Part shown: one piece after another, positions 7,542-15,635 of the stretch | Layout of the letters: each line of letters starts with the position of its first letter | Position numbering within the stretch: position 1 is the first letter of the stretch | Source: an uncultured Acidimicrobiaceae bacterium | Lineage (GTDB): Bacteria; Actinomycetota; Acidimicrobiia; Spongiisociales; UBA5794 | Direction: 5' to 3' | Length of the DNA: 61,793 bases | Assembly: GCA_947258985.1 (NCBI GenBank) | Contig: CAMYKI010000011.1 | Span: 1-61,793, forward strand | Notes under the pieces: model-generated | The model's database searches: none | What the model was told of the DNA's origin: nothing | Seen by the model: the letters and a program-made list of their open reading frames with translations, nothing else | Made by a program: the position numbers and the translations under genes

Positions 7542-7898
7542 CTACAACCACAGAATGTGCGGAAGGTCCGGGCCGGCGGTTGCGGGCAAAGCGGTGGAAT
7601 GAGCCAGAGCAAACGTGTCCGCCATCTCTCTTGCGAGGTCCCAGTCCCAGGCTCCGCGTTCGCACCCTTGTGTGACCAGTCCGAACCAGTCCTCGTCGGC
7701 GACCGATGTGGGGCCAACCATGTTGAGAACTGACACCGTGATCTGCTCTCGCGCGGAGGCGTCAAGCTCAAACCTTGTGCTCGACGGTACTCCATCGCTT
7801 TCGGATGGGTCGGTGGATGCCCCTCCGCCACACGCAGCAAGCCCGACCGTCAGCGCGAGGAGCGCAGCCGCTGCGGAGTCAAGTGCCGTCAAACGCAT
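7542..7898 (-). CDS. Small lipoprotein of unknown function
   Basis: The 118-aa product has a signal peptide with a lipobox ending LTVGLAAC, followed by GGG and a Ser/Asp-rich linker, so it should be anchored in the membrane outer leaflet. The rest (roughly residues 45-118) is acidic and matches nothing I recognise. It follows the next secreted-protein gene by only 7 nt on the same strand, so the two are probably co-transcribed. Confidence 0.7.
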   Translation of the reverse strand: MRLTALDSAAAALLALTVGLAACGGGASTDPSESDGVPSSTRFELDASAREQITVSVLNMVGPTSVADEDWFGLVTQGCERGAWDWDLAREMADTFALAHSTALPATAGPDLPHILWL

Positions 7899-7905
7899 AG
7901 ATGCT

Positions 7906-8775
7906 CTACCAGAGCGGGTAGGCCATCAAAGACAGATAGGGAACGCCCTGTGTCCAGTCTGGATGCCAGCCAGCGTGGCGGGAACAGCGGTTGGTACCGT
8001 GCGTTCCCCCGTAGGTGCTGTAACTCTCGTACCAGGAACTGGTACCACTCCACCCCAGCCAGTATGTGCAGTTATAGCCCGCATTCTCCCACGTGCTGAC
8101 GGCCATGTACCGGCAGTTACCGCGATATTGACTGCTTGCCGTGAAGAAGTTGGTGGAGGTGTTTCGGTAGTTGTATGCGTAGACGCAGGACCCGAAGTCA
8201 GCGTACGAGTAGAACGTTGTGCTTCTGCTCCCGCTACCAAGGAGAACGTTCCCACCGGAGCCCAACCCTTCTTCCTCTGGAACCACTGGAACGCCCGGTG
8301 GGATCACGACCTTAAGCAACTGCTCGTCAGCAGCGACGAGATCGTGCGTGATGGTCACCTCAAACCCCACAGATGCCTTCTCCGGGGCCTCATCACCGAG
8401 ACTGACCGCCAATGCTCGAATGGCATAGTGCTCCGAGTTTTGGGTCTTCAGTGCAGATTGATTGCCGAAGGGGTCCGTTATCAGGACCGTCTGCCAGCCC
8501 TTGTCATAGGCGACCTCTTCGCTTGCCTCTGATCCATCAAGCGAGGTGGTGATGGCCCTGTACCTACCATCAGGAGCGAGCCAGAGTTCGAATGACCGGC
8601 TAGCGACCCCATCGGTTGAGTAGTCAAGGATGCCTTCGGCGTGCACATAGGTTGATGGCGTGTCTGCTTGCGCACCCTCCAGCTGCGCGCCAACTGGCAT
8701 TCGAGTATCACCAAAGGCCGCGACCGGAAGCAACAGAATGAATACAGTTGCAGCCACAATGAACGTACGTCTCAT
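7906..8775 (-). CDS. Secreted protein of unknown function
   Basis: Start at 8775 gives MRRTFIVAATVFILLLPVAAFG, a clear Sec signal peptide, with an AGGAAGGGG ribosome-binding site upstream; the longer frame from 8826 has no such support. The mature ~265 residues have a beta-rich N-terminal half (SFELWLAPDGRYRAITTSLD resembles outer-leaflet lipid-carrier or LolA-like strands only loosely) and a C-terminal ~95 residues rich in Tyr, Trp, Ser and Asn with four Cys (GSCVYAYN, GNCRYM, YNCTYW, NRCSRH), probably two disulfides. No family is recognised. It shares an operon with the downstream lipoprotein. Confidence 0.75.
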   Translation of the reverse strand: MRRTFIVAATVFILLLPVAAFGDTRMPVGAQLEGAQADTPSTYVHAEGILDYSTDGVASRSFELWLAPDGRYRAITTSLDGSEASEEVAYDKGWQTVLITDPFGNQSALKTQNSEHYAIRALAVSLGDEAPEKASVGFEVTITHDLVAADEQLLKVVIPPGVPVVPEEEGLGSGGNVLLGSGSRSTTFYSYADFGSCVYAYNYRNTSTNFFTASSQYRGNCRYMAVSTWENAGYNCTYWLGWSGTSSWYESYSTYGGTHGTNRCSRHAGWHPDWTQGVPYLSLMAYPLW

Positions 8776-8905
8776 AGTCGTCCCCTTCCTATTCGAGACA
8801 GACGCCGCTACGTCAAGGTGCCGCAATTTGGGCTATGTGTCAACCCAGCTTTCGGGGCAACATCACAGGTCCTAGGAAACGCCCGATTTGGCTACGCGAC
8901 GATGC

Positions 8906-9313
8906 CTACGCAGCCGCCGCACAAAGAACTCTGAACCCCTGCTGCGTCCCTGGGTGATGCCCTCCCGAGTCACCTATCGTGTCACCAACCTCCGAGACAT
9001 CCTGTAAGTGCTCACCGTTGGTTGTGCGGCTCCAACTTATGTTGCCGAGCCCTTCCGCCGACATGTCGTAGGTGTAGATGTCCAACACATCGCCCGTGTA
9101 GTAGATGGTCACACCCAGTAGTCCATCAACTTCCATGACTTGGGTCGGCTCAGTTGACTCGTCTGGATGTAGAGGCCATGTCACCGCAACCGGTTCACCA
9201 CCCCAGTCAGCTATGACTTCACAGGACATGGTGGTCGGTTCGATTGCTTCGCGGCTGCAACCGGCGATGACGGCAGACGCAAGGACCAGCACAAGAAGAG
9301 CGCGTCGCTCCAT
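8906..9313 (-). CDS. Small lipoprotein of unknown function
   Basis: The 135-aa product begins MERRALLVLVLASAVIAGCS, a signal peptide with a lipobox Cys at residue 19. The remainder looks like a small beta domain (GLLGVTIYYTGDVLDIYTYD) and ends in an odd CAAAA tail. No family is recognised. It is transcribed in the same direction as the secreted gene downstream, 130 nt away. Confidence 0.7.
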   Translation of the reverse strand: MERRALLVLVLASAVIAGCSREAIEPTTMSCEVIADWGGEPVAVTWPLHPDESTEPTQVMEVDGLLGVTIYYTGDVLDIYTYDMSAEGLGNISWSRTTNGEHLQDVSEVGDTIGDSGGHHPGTQQGFRVLCAAAA

Positions 9314-9786
9314 CTACAAAGATTACCTGGACGAAGCACACAAGGTCGGCCCTGAGTCGCCAGGAATGGCAGCGTCACGCCCGGCGCACGCCAGAAGAGT
9401 CGCCGCTTCAGACAGCAGACAAACGACGATTCGAGCCACACGATTGCGGCTACAAACGCAATCGAGGCATCCACGCGAGGGTCCTAGCTGTCCACCACAG
9501 GGTCGTCTCCCAGCTGCGGCGACGCTGAGGTCGTTGTCGCTCCCGACGCAACCGCGCCAAACTCAACGCCGAGGAACAAGACACCGACAACAAAGCGTCA
9601 GAGCGGTGACCACGGTTCGCATGACAAGAGTAAGACAAAGCTCCTTCGCAAGAGTCCTAATGGCACCCGGAACGCCAAATATGTTGCGATACACGCACGC
9701 CCACGAGTGCTCAGGATCGGCACGTGTGCGCTCGGTGTCTCGGCTACGCAGGGTTGTTGAGGGAAGTGGTGCGGATGGATCGGTGG
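9314..9786. other. 473-bp region without a convincing gene
   Basis: Frames on both strands are short and lack ribosome-binding sites. A minus-strand stretch around 9490-9600 reads RFVVGVLFLGVEFGAVASG, like a decayed signal peptide, but a stop codon precedes it directly. I see no repeats or hairpins worth naming. Confidence 0.45.
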
Positions 9787-10059
9787 TCACACCTGTTCGA
9801 CGACCGTCCCATAGCGTTGCTGTGCAGCCTGAGCGGAGGTTCCTAGGAGCTCGCCGATCCTTACCCACGGGATGCCCGCGGCTCGTGCCGCTACCACTGC
9901 GTCGAGGATTTGGCGTTCGCTGCGAGCACGTGCCAGGGCGGCGCGTTCGAGGAGGTATTCCTCGACGGGTCGTTCATCGCTTCCTGTGGGTTCGTAGTCC
10001 TCGAATCGTTTCGCCAGTTCGTCGGCGTGATCGAGGATCTCTTGGATAGATCTTGGCAT
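9787..10059 (-). CDS. Antitoxin-like small protein
   Basis: The 90-aa product starts MPRSIQEILDHADELAKRFEDYEP and ends with a helix-turn-helix-like segment GIPWVRIGELLGTSAQAAQQRYG. Its ATG overlaps the stop of the upstream 75-aa gene (TGATG), as in toxin-antitoxin pairs. I infer that it neutralises that partner and may bind the shared promoter. Confidence 0.65.
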   Translation of the reverse strand: MPRSIQEILDHADELAKRFEDYEPTGSDERPVEEYLLERAALARARSERQILDAVVAARAAGIPWVRIGELLGTSAQAAQQRYGTVVEQV

Positions 10060-10286
10060 CAGCGCCTCCTCAAGAATCTCGGCCGGGCCTCCATCGCGTG
10101 GACAATGAAATCCACACCCTCACCTGCAACAACCCCTACCTCGAGTAGCCGTCCAGAATCGTCAGCGCCGATCAACATGACGAGTTCTTCTAGCTGAAAG
10201 ACGCGGATTGGATTGCGGTAGGCGTGGAGCATGTCTTTGTCGCTGATCCCGTGTTTGCGGGCGCTTGCCAGAATCACAGGATCCAT
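10059..10286 (-). CDS. Toxin-like small protein of a TA-like pair
   Basis: The 75-aa product has the layout of small actinobacterial BrnT/DUF4258-like toxins: SARKHGISDKDMLHAYRNPIR, a strand LVMLIGADDSGRLLEVGVV and a terminal IVHAMEARPRFL. Such proteins are usually ribonuclease-fold toxins, but the assignment is from sequence style only. It is the first gene of the pair and couples to the antitoxin-like gene by a one-base stop-start overlap. Its position at the element's right end would favour element maintenance. Confidence 0.6.
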   Translation of the reverse strand: MDPVILASARKHGISDKDMLHAYRNPIRVFQLEELVMLIGADDSGRLLEVGVVAGEGVDFIVHAMEARPRFLRRR

Positions 10287-10386
10287 GGCATCAACTTACC
10301 TTGATATCACGTGGCTGTCCATACCTCGGATGGCACGCGGGATGTCGGCAATGCTGTGTGGCTTGGACGCTTGGTCGCGTCCCCTA

Positions 10387-10409
10387 CGAGTCCGCGGAGA
10401 GTCCGCGAG
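10387..10409 (+). repeat. Candidate integrase arm site, right end
   Basis: Exact second copy of the 23-bp tandem GAGTCCGCG block found at 4960-4982, here in noncoding DNA 102 nt before the right attachment repeat. A diverged copy also lies at 10690-10711 in the dead integrase. Confidence 0.5.
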
Positions 10410-10511
10410 GCGCTGAATATCAGCGCAAAACGACGCAAGACGTTGAGAGGCGAATCGTCAATGAATGCGGAGGATTCCTAGGGTTCCGCCGTGTCGCTCG
10501 ACGGCCCCGGT

Positions 10512-10559
10512 CTTGCATGGCATGCAAGAAGTCAGGGGTTCAAATCCCCTCAGCTCCAC
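10512..10559 (+). repeat. Right attachment repeat (attR)
   Basis: Exact copy of the 48-bp tRNA-Ala 3' half. It lacks the acceptor 5' strand and D arm, so it is not a tRNA gene. It is followed by two strong hairpins. Confidence 0.93.
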
Positions 10560-10560
10560 G

Positions 10561-10619
10561 CGAACCCGCACTACGTGCGGGTTCGTTGGTAGAAGGCCCG
10601 GCAAAGCCGGGCCTTCTAC
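10561..10619 (+). terminator. Two perfect hairpins after the right att repeat
   Basis: First hairpin: 11-bp stem CGAACCCGCAC with a TAC loop (10561-10585). Second: 14-bp stem GTAGAAGGCCCGGC with an AAA loop (10589-10619). The first probably ended the original tRNA transcript before the younger insertion. Neither is followed by a long T-run. Confidence 0.6.
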
Positions 10620-10655
10620 AGTTCCTGGGCCCCGTACCCGCGGGGATCTTGTGGT

Positions 10656-10998
10656 TTAGAGCCCGAGTGACATGGGTCCCGATCTGCCTCGAGTCCGCAG
10701 GGAGTCTGCGGGACTGGGCTCTGGCGGCTTCAAGAGCAGCCGAGGCTTCGTGATCGGGGCACTCGAAGAGGTGACCGTAGACGTCGTAGGTTGTGCGAAT
10801 GGAGGCGGGGCCGGGGCGCCTGGAGATGACGAAGGGGCCTTCTCCGGCGGCGATGAGGAGGGCGACGTGGGTGTGGCGGAGGTCATGTGGTCGCATGGGT
10901 TCTCCAACCGAGTCGTGCGCAGCTGAGTGCCAGATGCGGTTACGGAAGAGTTCCAGCCGTACTCGCCCGCCTTGGGGACCGGTGAAGACAAGGTCGTC
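10656..10998 (-). pseudogene. C-terminal remnant of a second, related integrase
   Basis: About 110 codons match the intact integrase end to end, from DDLVF through MRPHDLRHTHVALLIAAGE to TTYDVYGHLFE and the tail GPMSLGL. The region upstream of DDLV is gone, the conserved LGH of the active site has become RPGP, and a frameshift lies between AQS and the tail. It occupies the same place relative to the right att repeat as the intact gene does to the left one. It marks an older element of the same family. Confidence 0.88.
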
Positions 10999-11107
10999 GT
11001 GAGAGGGCTACTGAGACTTTGCTGACTCACCGGTTGGAGAACGGCTGCAAACCGCCCTCTGCGGGTAGCTCCTTCCATTCCCACATGCGATCCGTAGGCT
11101 TGATTGC

Positions 11108-14100
11108 ATGGAGGTCCGGGTCCTCGGTCCTCTCGAGGTTTCCGATGCCGGTCGGACGCTGCCGATAGGGGGCTATCGGCAACGTCTGGTTCTGGCCGTC
11201 CTGCTGCTGCAACCCGATCGTGCAGTGACCACCGATTGGTTGGTTGATGCGGTGTGGGGCGAGGATCCGCCACGCACAGCTCGCAAGACCCTTCAGGTCT
11301 ACATCTCACGTCTGCGCCGCCTTCTCGGAGCCGATGCAATCGAAGCGGCACCTACCGGATATGCCCTTCGGCTCGGTAGCGATCAGCTGGACGCAGCGAG
11401 GTTCGAAGAGCTGGCGGACGAGGGTCGCCGGCTTCTTGCCCTTGATTCTGCAGCTGCCGCCCGAGTCCTGCACCAGGCTCTGTCGATCTGGCGCGGTGCG
11501 CCGTGGGGGGAGCTCGGTCATGAGCCGGCCATCCAACCGGAGGCACAACGGTTGCGGGAGCGACGACTAGAGGTGCTCGAGGACAGGATCGCAGCGGATC
11601 TGGAGACGGGTCACGCCGCCGGGCTGGTTGGCGAACTCGAGGGGTTGGTCGAAGAGCATCCGTGGCGGGAGCAGTTCCGCGCTCAGCTGATGCTCGCCCT
11701 GTATCGAACAGGCAGGCAGGCCGATGCGCTCCATGCATTCCAGGCGGCCCGCTCCTTCCTTGGCGAAGAGCTGGGCATCGAGCCGTCCCCCGGCCTGCAA
11801 GAGCTTGAAGAGAAGATCCTGCTTCAGGACCCGACGCTTGCCGGCCCTGCGCCCACAGCGGAGCCAGAGGACTGGAGGCCGGCGCGCAACCCATACAAGG
11901 GCTTGCGGCCTTTCCGTCGCGCGGACCACAAGGACTTCTTCGGTCGATCCGATCTCATCGACGAGTTGCTGGAACTTGTCGAACATCACCGGTTCGTTGC
12001 AGTGGTCGGGGCAAGCGGTAGCGGTAAGTCCAGTGTGGTGATGGCCGGGCTCCTCCCGCGACTGAAGCCCGACACTTGGATCACCGCAACCATGGTGCCG
12101 GGTCGCGATCCATTCCAAGCTGTCAGCGCGGCGCTCGAAGGGATCCGAGCCGAAAGAGAGCCGGAGGTCTGGAAGGGGGACGAGCTAGATCTCGTCCGCG
12201 GAGTTCAGGCGTTGGTTGCCGATGATGGACTCCGCCTGCTGCTGGTGATAGATCAGTTCGAAGAGTTGCTCCATCAGGTGACCGACCAAGCTATCCGGAC
12301 TCGGTTCATCCGCAACCTGGTCGAAGCAGTCGAGGATCCCATCGTTCCGCTAACAGTCCTAGTCACACTCCGGGCTGACTTCTTCGACAGGGCTCTCGAA
12401 CAAAGCCCGCTCGGTGGACTCATCGGTACCCGGCTGGTGAGTGTGCTGCCGCTGCGGGCCAATGAGCTCGAGGCCGCCGCGGTGCTACCGGCACAGCAAG
12501 CTCGGGTCCACATGGAGCCCGAGCTGATCGCCGAGCTCATCGGCGAGATGACCAATCAACCGGGAGCGCTGCCGCTGTTCCAGTACGTGCTCACCCAACT
12601 GTTCGAGGAGAGCGACGGACCAGTGCTCACCCGCTCCGCCTACCGGCGACTGGGCGGCGTCACCGGAGCGCTCAGTCGGCGGGCGGAGGAGACCTTCCAA
12701 GCACTGACCCCGGAGTCGCAGGCGATTGCCCACCAGGTGTTCATGCGGCTGGTGACTGTGGATCCGGCCGGGATCGTCGGCCGCCGCCGAGTGGCACGAG
12801 CCTCACTCGAGTCGCTCGATCCCGAGGGAAGCACCGTCAAGGCGGTGCTTGCCGGTTTTGATGCGGCGCGCCTCCTGACGTTCGACCGCCACCTGGTCAC
12901 GGCTGAGGCCACAGTCGAAGTGGCCCATGAATCGCTGTTGCGCGAGTGGCCGCGCATGCAGCGCTGGGTGGACACCGCACAAGAGGATCTGCGGCTCCAT
13001 AGTGCGCTGATTGCGCAGGTCGCCGAGTGGGAGGCCTCCGGCTGTGACCCCGACTACCTGCTCACCGGCTCCCGGCTAGACCTCTACCGAGACTGGCGGA
13101 CGACGACGGCCATCGACCTGACCGAGACCGAGGATGCCTATCTGGAAGCCAGCAATGCGCGCCGCGAGGTAGAGCGGACCGAGGATGAAGTCCGGCGCAA
13201 CGAGGAGCTCCGGTTGGAGCGCCGCTCGGTACGCCGGCTCCGCACCCTGGTGGTGGTGGTCTCGGTCGCCGCCCTGATCGCCGCCGGCCTGACGTTGTTT
13301 GCTGCCAGCCGGAGCCGAGCCGCCGCCGCCAGCCAGCGGGAGGCTCGAGCCCGGGAACTGGCGAACGCGTCTTTGGCGAGCTTGGAGAAGGACGCCGAAC
13401 TTGCATTGCTACTGGCTGTCCAGTCGATCGAGGTCACCAAATCTGTCGACGGATCTGTCGTCGCCGAGGGAGAGCGGGCACTGCACCAGGCGGTCTCCGC
13501 CAGCCGGCTCATCGCGACCCACAAAGGTGAGTGGGATGCCGAATTCCTCCCCGACGGCAGCCTCTTCGTGGGCGGTCCCACGGCTCGGGTGCTGGATCCG
13601 GTCAGCGGGGAGACACTGCTCACCTTGCCGAAACCAGCCTTGGGCCACGTAGAGGTGGTCGCAGTCAGCCCCGACGGAACCCTGTTGGCCACGGGTACAT
13701 TCGGTGCCGGCACACAGCGCGGCGAATTGGCGCTGTGGGACGCAGCCAGCGGTGCTGAGGTGCAGCGATTCTCGTTTGGGAACGGCCCGGCCCACACCAG
13801 AACGATCGCGTCGATAGCCTTCAGCCCCGACGGCCGGCTGGTGAGCTCGTTCGCCTGGGGGGGAGAAGGAGTACGCGTATGGGAAGTGGCCAGCGGAGAT
13901 TTGGTCATCGAGAGGTTTGATCCGGATTTGTCGATTGAATGCTGTCCTTACGTGGGTCTTACGTTCAGTCCGGACGGGTCCTCTGTCGCTGCGGGCACGA
14001 TGCTGGGTGACGTGATCCGCTTCGACGTCGCTACCGGCGAATGGTTGGGGCCGCTGACCGGCCACGAAGGCCCGGTCTCGAGGATCGAGTACCTCCCTGA

Positions 14101-15454
14101 AGGCGCCGGGATTGTGACGAGCAGCTGGGACGGGACCGTGCGGTTGTGGAGTACCGAGGGGGACGAGTTGGCGACGATCGAGGCCGGGGTCGGGCTGATC
14201 AATGGACTGGCGCTGAGCGACGACGGTCGCTTCATGTTGACCGGTGGCGACACCGGGATCGTCCGCCTCTGGGAGCTGCGGCACGGACAAGCGGAGCCAA
14301 TCGCAACTCTGCCTGGTCACCGTTCGGTGGTCTTGAACGTCGCCTTTGCGCCGCCTGAAGGAGTGGTAGCGGCGAGCGTTGCCTGGGACGGAGAAGTCCG
14401 AGTCTGGGACGCGTCACTGGGAGGGAGAGGCGAGATTGCGGTGTGGCCCGGAAACGGACCGTTGGCGTTCAGCCCCGATAGCACCATGTTGGCTGTTGCC
14501 GATGAGCAGCGACGTGACGTCACCGTGCGGCCCGTCGATGGTGGGCAACCACAGCTGGTATTACCAGTTCCCGCCTTGGTCGGTGACGCCTCCTCCGGCG
14601 AGGAGTGGGGGATCAGCGGGTCTGTCGTGTTCAGCCCGGATGGTGAATACCTGTCGACAACCAACTTACCCACGGAGGCAATACCGAGTTCGCTGACGTT
14701 GTGGAACGCGACGTCCGGAACAACCGAAGCCACTCTATTCCAGCATCCCTTCCTCCGTGGGAACGTGGCCTTCAACGATGACGGCCGCCGGATTGCCACG
14801 GGCTCCTGCGAGTTCCCGATCGGGCCCTCGACGGCCTCGGTGATCGAGGTTGCCAGCGGTGACCTGGTCTTTTCCACCCCACCCGGTCCCTGTGCCCACT
14901 CCGTGGATCTCGATCCAGCTGGCGCGTTGCTCGCTGTCCTCCTCGAGGATGACACAGACAACGTACATATCTGGGATCTCACCACCGGGCAACTGGTGAC
15001 GCAGATGAGCCACCAACCGTCAATGGACGGGTCGGTGCAGTTCAGCCCGGACGGGAGCCGGCTGCTGACAGTCGGGGCAGATGGGTTCGGCCGCATCTGG
15101 GAGACCGAGTCGGGGGACCTCTTGCTCGCACTGGAAGGCCACACCGGGCCGGTTGAACAAGGCGTCTGGGTTTCCGACGGCACCGTGGCTACCGTCGGCG
15201 GTGACGACACCGCCCGGCTGTGGGATGCCGGAAGCGGTGAAAACGTTCTCACGTTGCCGCTCGACGGAGCTTTTCCCTACTTGGCCGTCAGTCCTGACGG
15301 CCGTCGTTTGGCGACGTCCTCCGGCGGGGTCGTTCGGGTGTGGACTCTCGATCTCGAGGAGCTCCTCGCCCTTGCCGCCGAACGGCCGAGCAGATCACTG
15401 AGCTCAGCAGAGTGTGTGACCTTCCACTTCGACGACTGCCCCGCTGGACCGTGA
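11108..15454 (+). CDS. BTAD-nSTAND-TM-WD40 signalling protein
   Basis: A 1448-aa multidomain protein. Residues 1-90 are an OmpR-type winged helix (MEVRVLGPLEV...YISRLRRLLG), ~95-245 a BTAD helical repeat domain as in SARP activators, and ~260-650 an nSTAND NTPase introduced by NPYKGLRPF, with Walker A GASGSGKSS near 302 and Walker B LLLVIDQFEELL near 378. A single membrane segment VVVVSVAALIAAGLTLFAAS lies near 711-735, and WD40 repeats fill ~800-1415. It ends with the EC...CP tail common in this family. The layout suggests an NTP-dependent switch sensing through its propeller; a DNA-binding head on a membrane protein is notable. Regulated genes are unknown. Confidence 0.88.
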   Translation: MEVRVLGPLEVSDAGRTLPIGGYRQRLVLAVLLLQPDRAVTTDWLVDAVWGEDPPRTARKTLQVYISRLRRLLGADAIEAAPTGYALRLGSDQLDAARFEELADEGRRLLALDSAAAARVLHQALSIWRGAPWGELGHEPAIQPEAQRLRERRLEVLEDRIAADLETGHAAGLVGELEGLVEEHPWREQFRAQLMLALYRTGRQADALHAFQAARSFLGEELGIEPSPGLQELEEKILLQDPTLAGPAPTAEPEDWRPARNPYKGLRPFRRADHKDFFGRSDLIDELLELVEHHRFVAVVGASGSGKSSVVMAGLLPRLKPDTWITATMVPGRDPFQAVSAALEGIRAEREPEVWKGDELDLVRGVQALVADDGLRLLLVIDQFEELLHQVTDQAIRTRFIRNLVEAVEDPIVPLTVLVTLRADFFDRALEQSPLGGLIGTRLVSVLPLRANELEAAAVLPAQQARVHMEPELIAELIGEMTNQPGALPLFQYVLTQLFEESDGPVLTRSAYRRLGGVTGALSRRAEETFQALTPESQAIAHQVFMRLVTVDPAGIVGRRRVARASLESLDPEGSTVKAVLAGFDAARLLTFDRHLVTAEATVEVAHESLLREWPRMQRWVDTAQEDLRLHSALIAQVAEWEASGCDPDYLLTGSRLDLYRDWRTTTAIDLTETEDAYLEASNARREVERTEDEVRRNEELRLERRSVRRLRTLVVVVSVAALIAAGLTLFAASRSRAAAASQREARARELANASLASLEKDAELALLLAVQSIEVTKSVDGSVVAEGERALHQAVSASRLIATHKGEWDAEFLPDGSLFVGGPTARVLDPVSGETLLTLPKPALGHVEVVAVSPDGTLLATGTFGAGTQRGELALWDAASGAEVQRFSFGNGPAHTRTIASIAFSPDGRLVSSFAWGGEGVRVWEVASGDLVIERFDPDLSIECCPYVGLTFSPDGSSVAAGTMLGDVIRFDVATGEWLGPLTGHEGPVSRIEYLPEGAGIVTSSWDGTVRLWSTEGDELATIEAGVGLINGLALSDDGRFMLTGGDTGIVRLWELRHGQAEPIATLPGHRSVVLNVAFAPPEGVVAASVAWDGEVRVWDASLGGRGEIAVWPGNGPLAFSPDSTMLAVADEQRRDVTVRPVDGGQPQLVLPVPALVGDASSGEEWGISGSVVFSPDGEYLSTTNLPTEAIPSSLTLWNATSGTTEATLFQHPFLRGNVAFNDDGRRIATGSCEFPIGPSTASVIEVASGDLVFSTPPGPCAHSVDLDPAGALLAVLLEDDTDNVHIWDLTTGQLVTQMSHQPSMDGSVQFSPDGSRLLTVGADGFGRIWETESGDLLLALEGHTGPVEQGVWVSDGTVATVGGDDTARLWDAGSGENVLTLPLDGAFPYLAVSPDGRRLATSSGGVVRVWTLDLEELLALAAERPSRSLSSAECVTFHFDDCPAGP

Positions 15455-15475
15455 GCCTGGTTTCTTCAGACTCAA

Positions 15476-15574
15476 GCGGATTGCATCCGCCCGGATCTCA
15501 TCCGCCCTGTGTGTGCTGGGCCAGGCTCGCCCGGGGAGTCTGATTTCATCAAACTCCAAGCGGATCGCATCCGC
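15476..15574. promoter_or_regulatory. Paired palindromes upstream of a lipoprotein gene
   Basis: GCGGATTGCATCCGC (15476-15490) and GCGGATCGCATCCGC (15560-15574) are near-identical inverted repeats exactly 84 bp apart, about eight helical turns. Between them is a related CCGGATCTCATCCG. They sit 60-160 nt before the lipoprotein ATG and may be operators. Confidence 0.45.
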
Positions 15575-15635
15575 CTTGCAGCAATCTTGCAACCGCCTGA
15601 TGTGAAGCTGGCAACAGTGACATGAGGAGGAAGAG

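Larger units (their letters stand above)
4839..10511 (+). mobile_element. Integrative element in tRNA-Ala, about 5.7 kb
   Basis: The element lies between two identical 48-bp copies of the tRNA-Ala 3' half. The tRNA at the left junction is restored intact. The integrase gene reads toward the left junction, its 3' end 40 nt from the repeat, the usual layout of tRNA-targeting tyrosine-integrase elements. Cargo comprises a small peptide gene with a SEC-C gene on the plus strand, three exported-protein genes, and a toxin-antitoxin-like pair on the minus strand. No replication, conjugation or phage structural genes are seen, so if it moves it probably depends on a helper. Confidence 0.88.

Noticed and set aside
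7471..7600. Plus-strand RRWTAVEHSFGRT stretch as a transposase remnant
   Set aside because: Too short, with no catalytic residues and no flanking inverted repeats.
9105..10049. Long plus-strand frame of 314 codons
   Set aside because: It runs antisense to a lipoprotein gene and the antitoxin-like gene, is Arg/Ser-rich and has no domain or ribosome-binding site.
10512..10559. Second tRNA-Ala gene
   Set aside because: Only the 3' half is present; the acceptor 5' strand and D arm are missing, so it is an att repeat.
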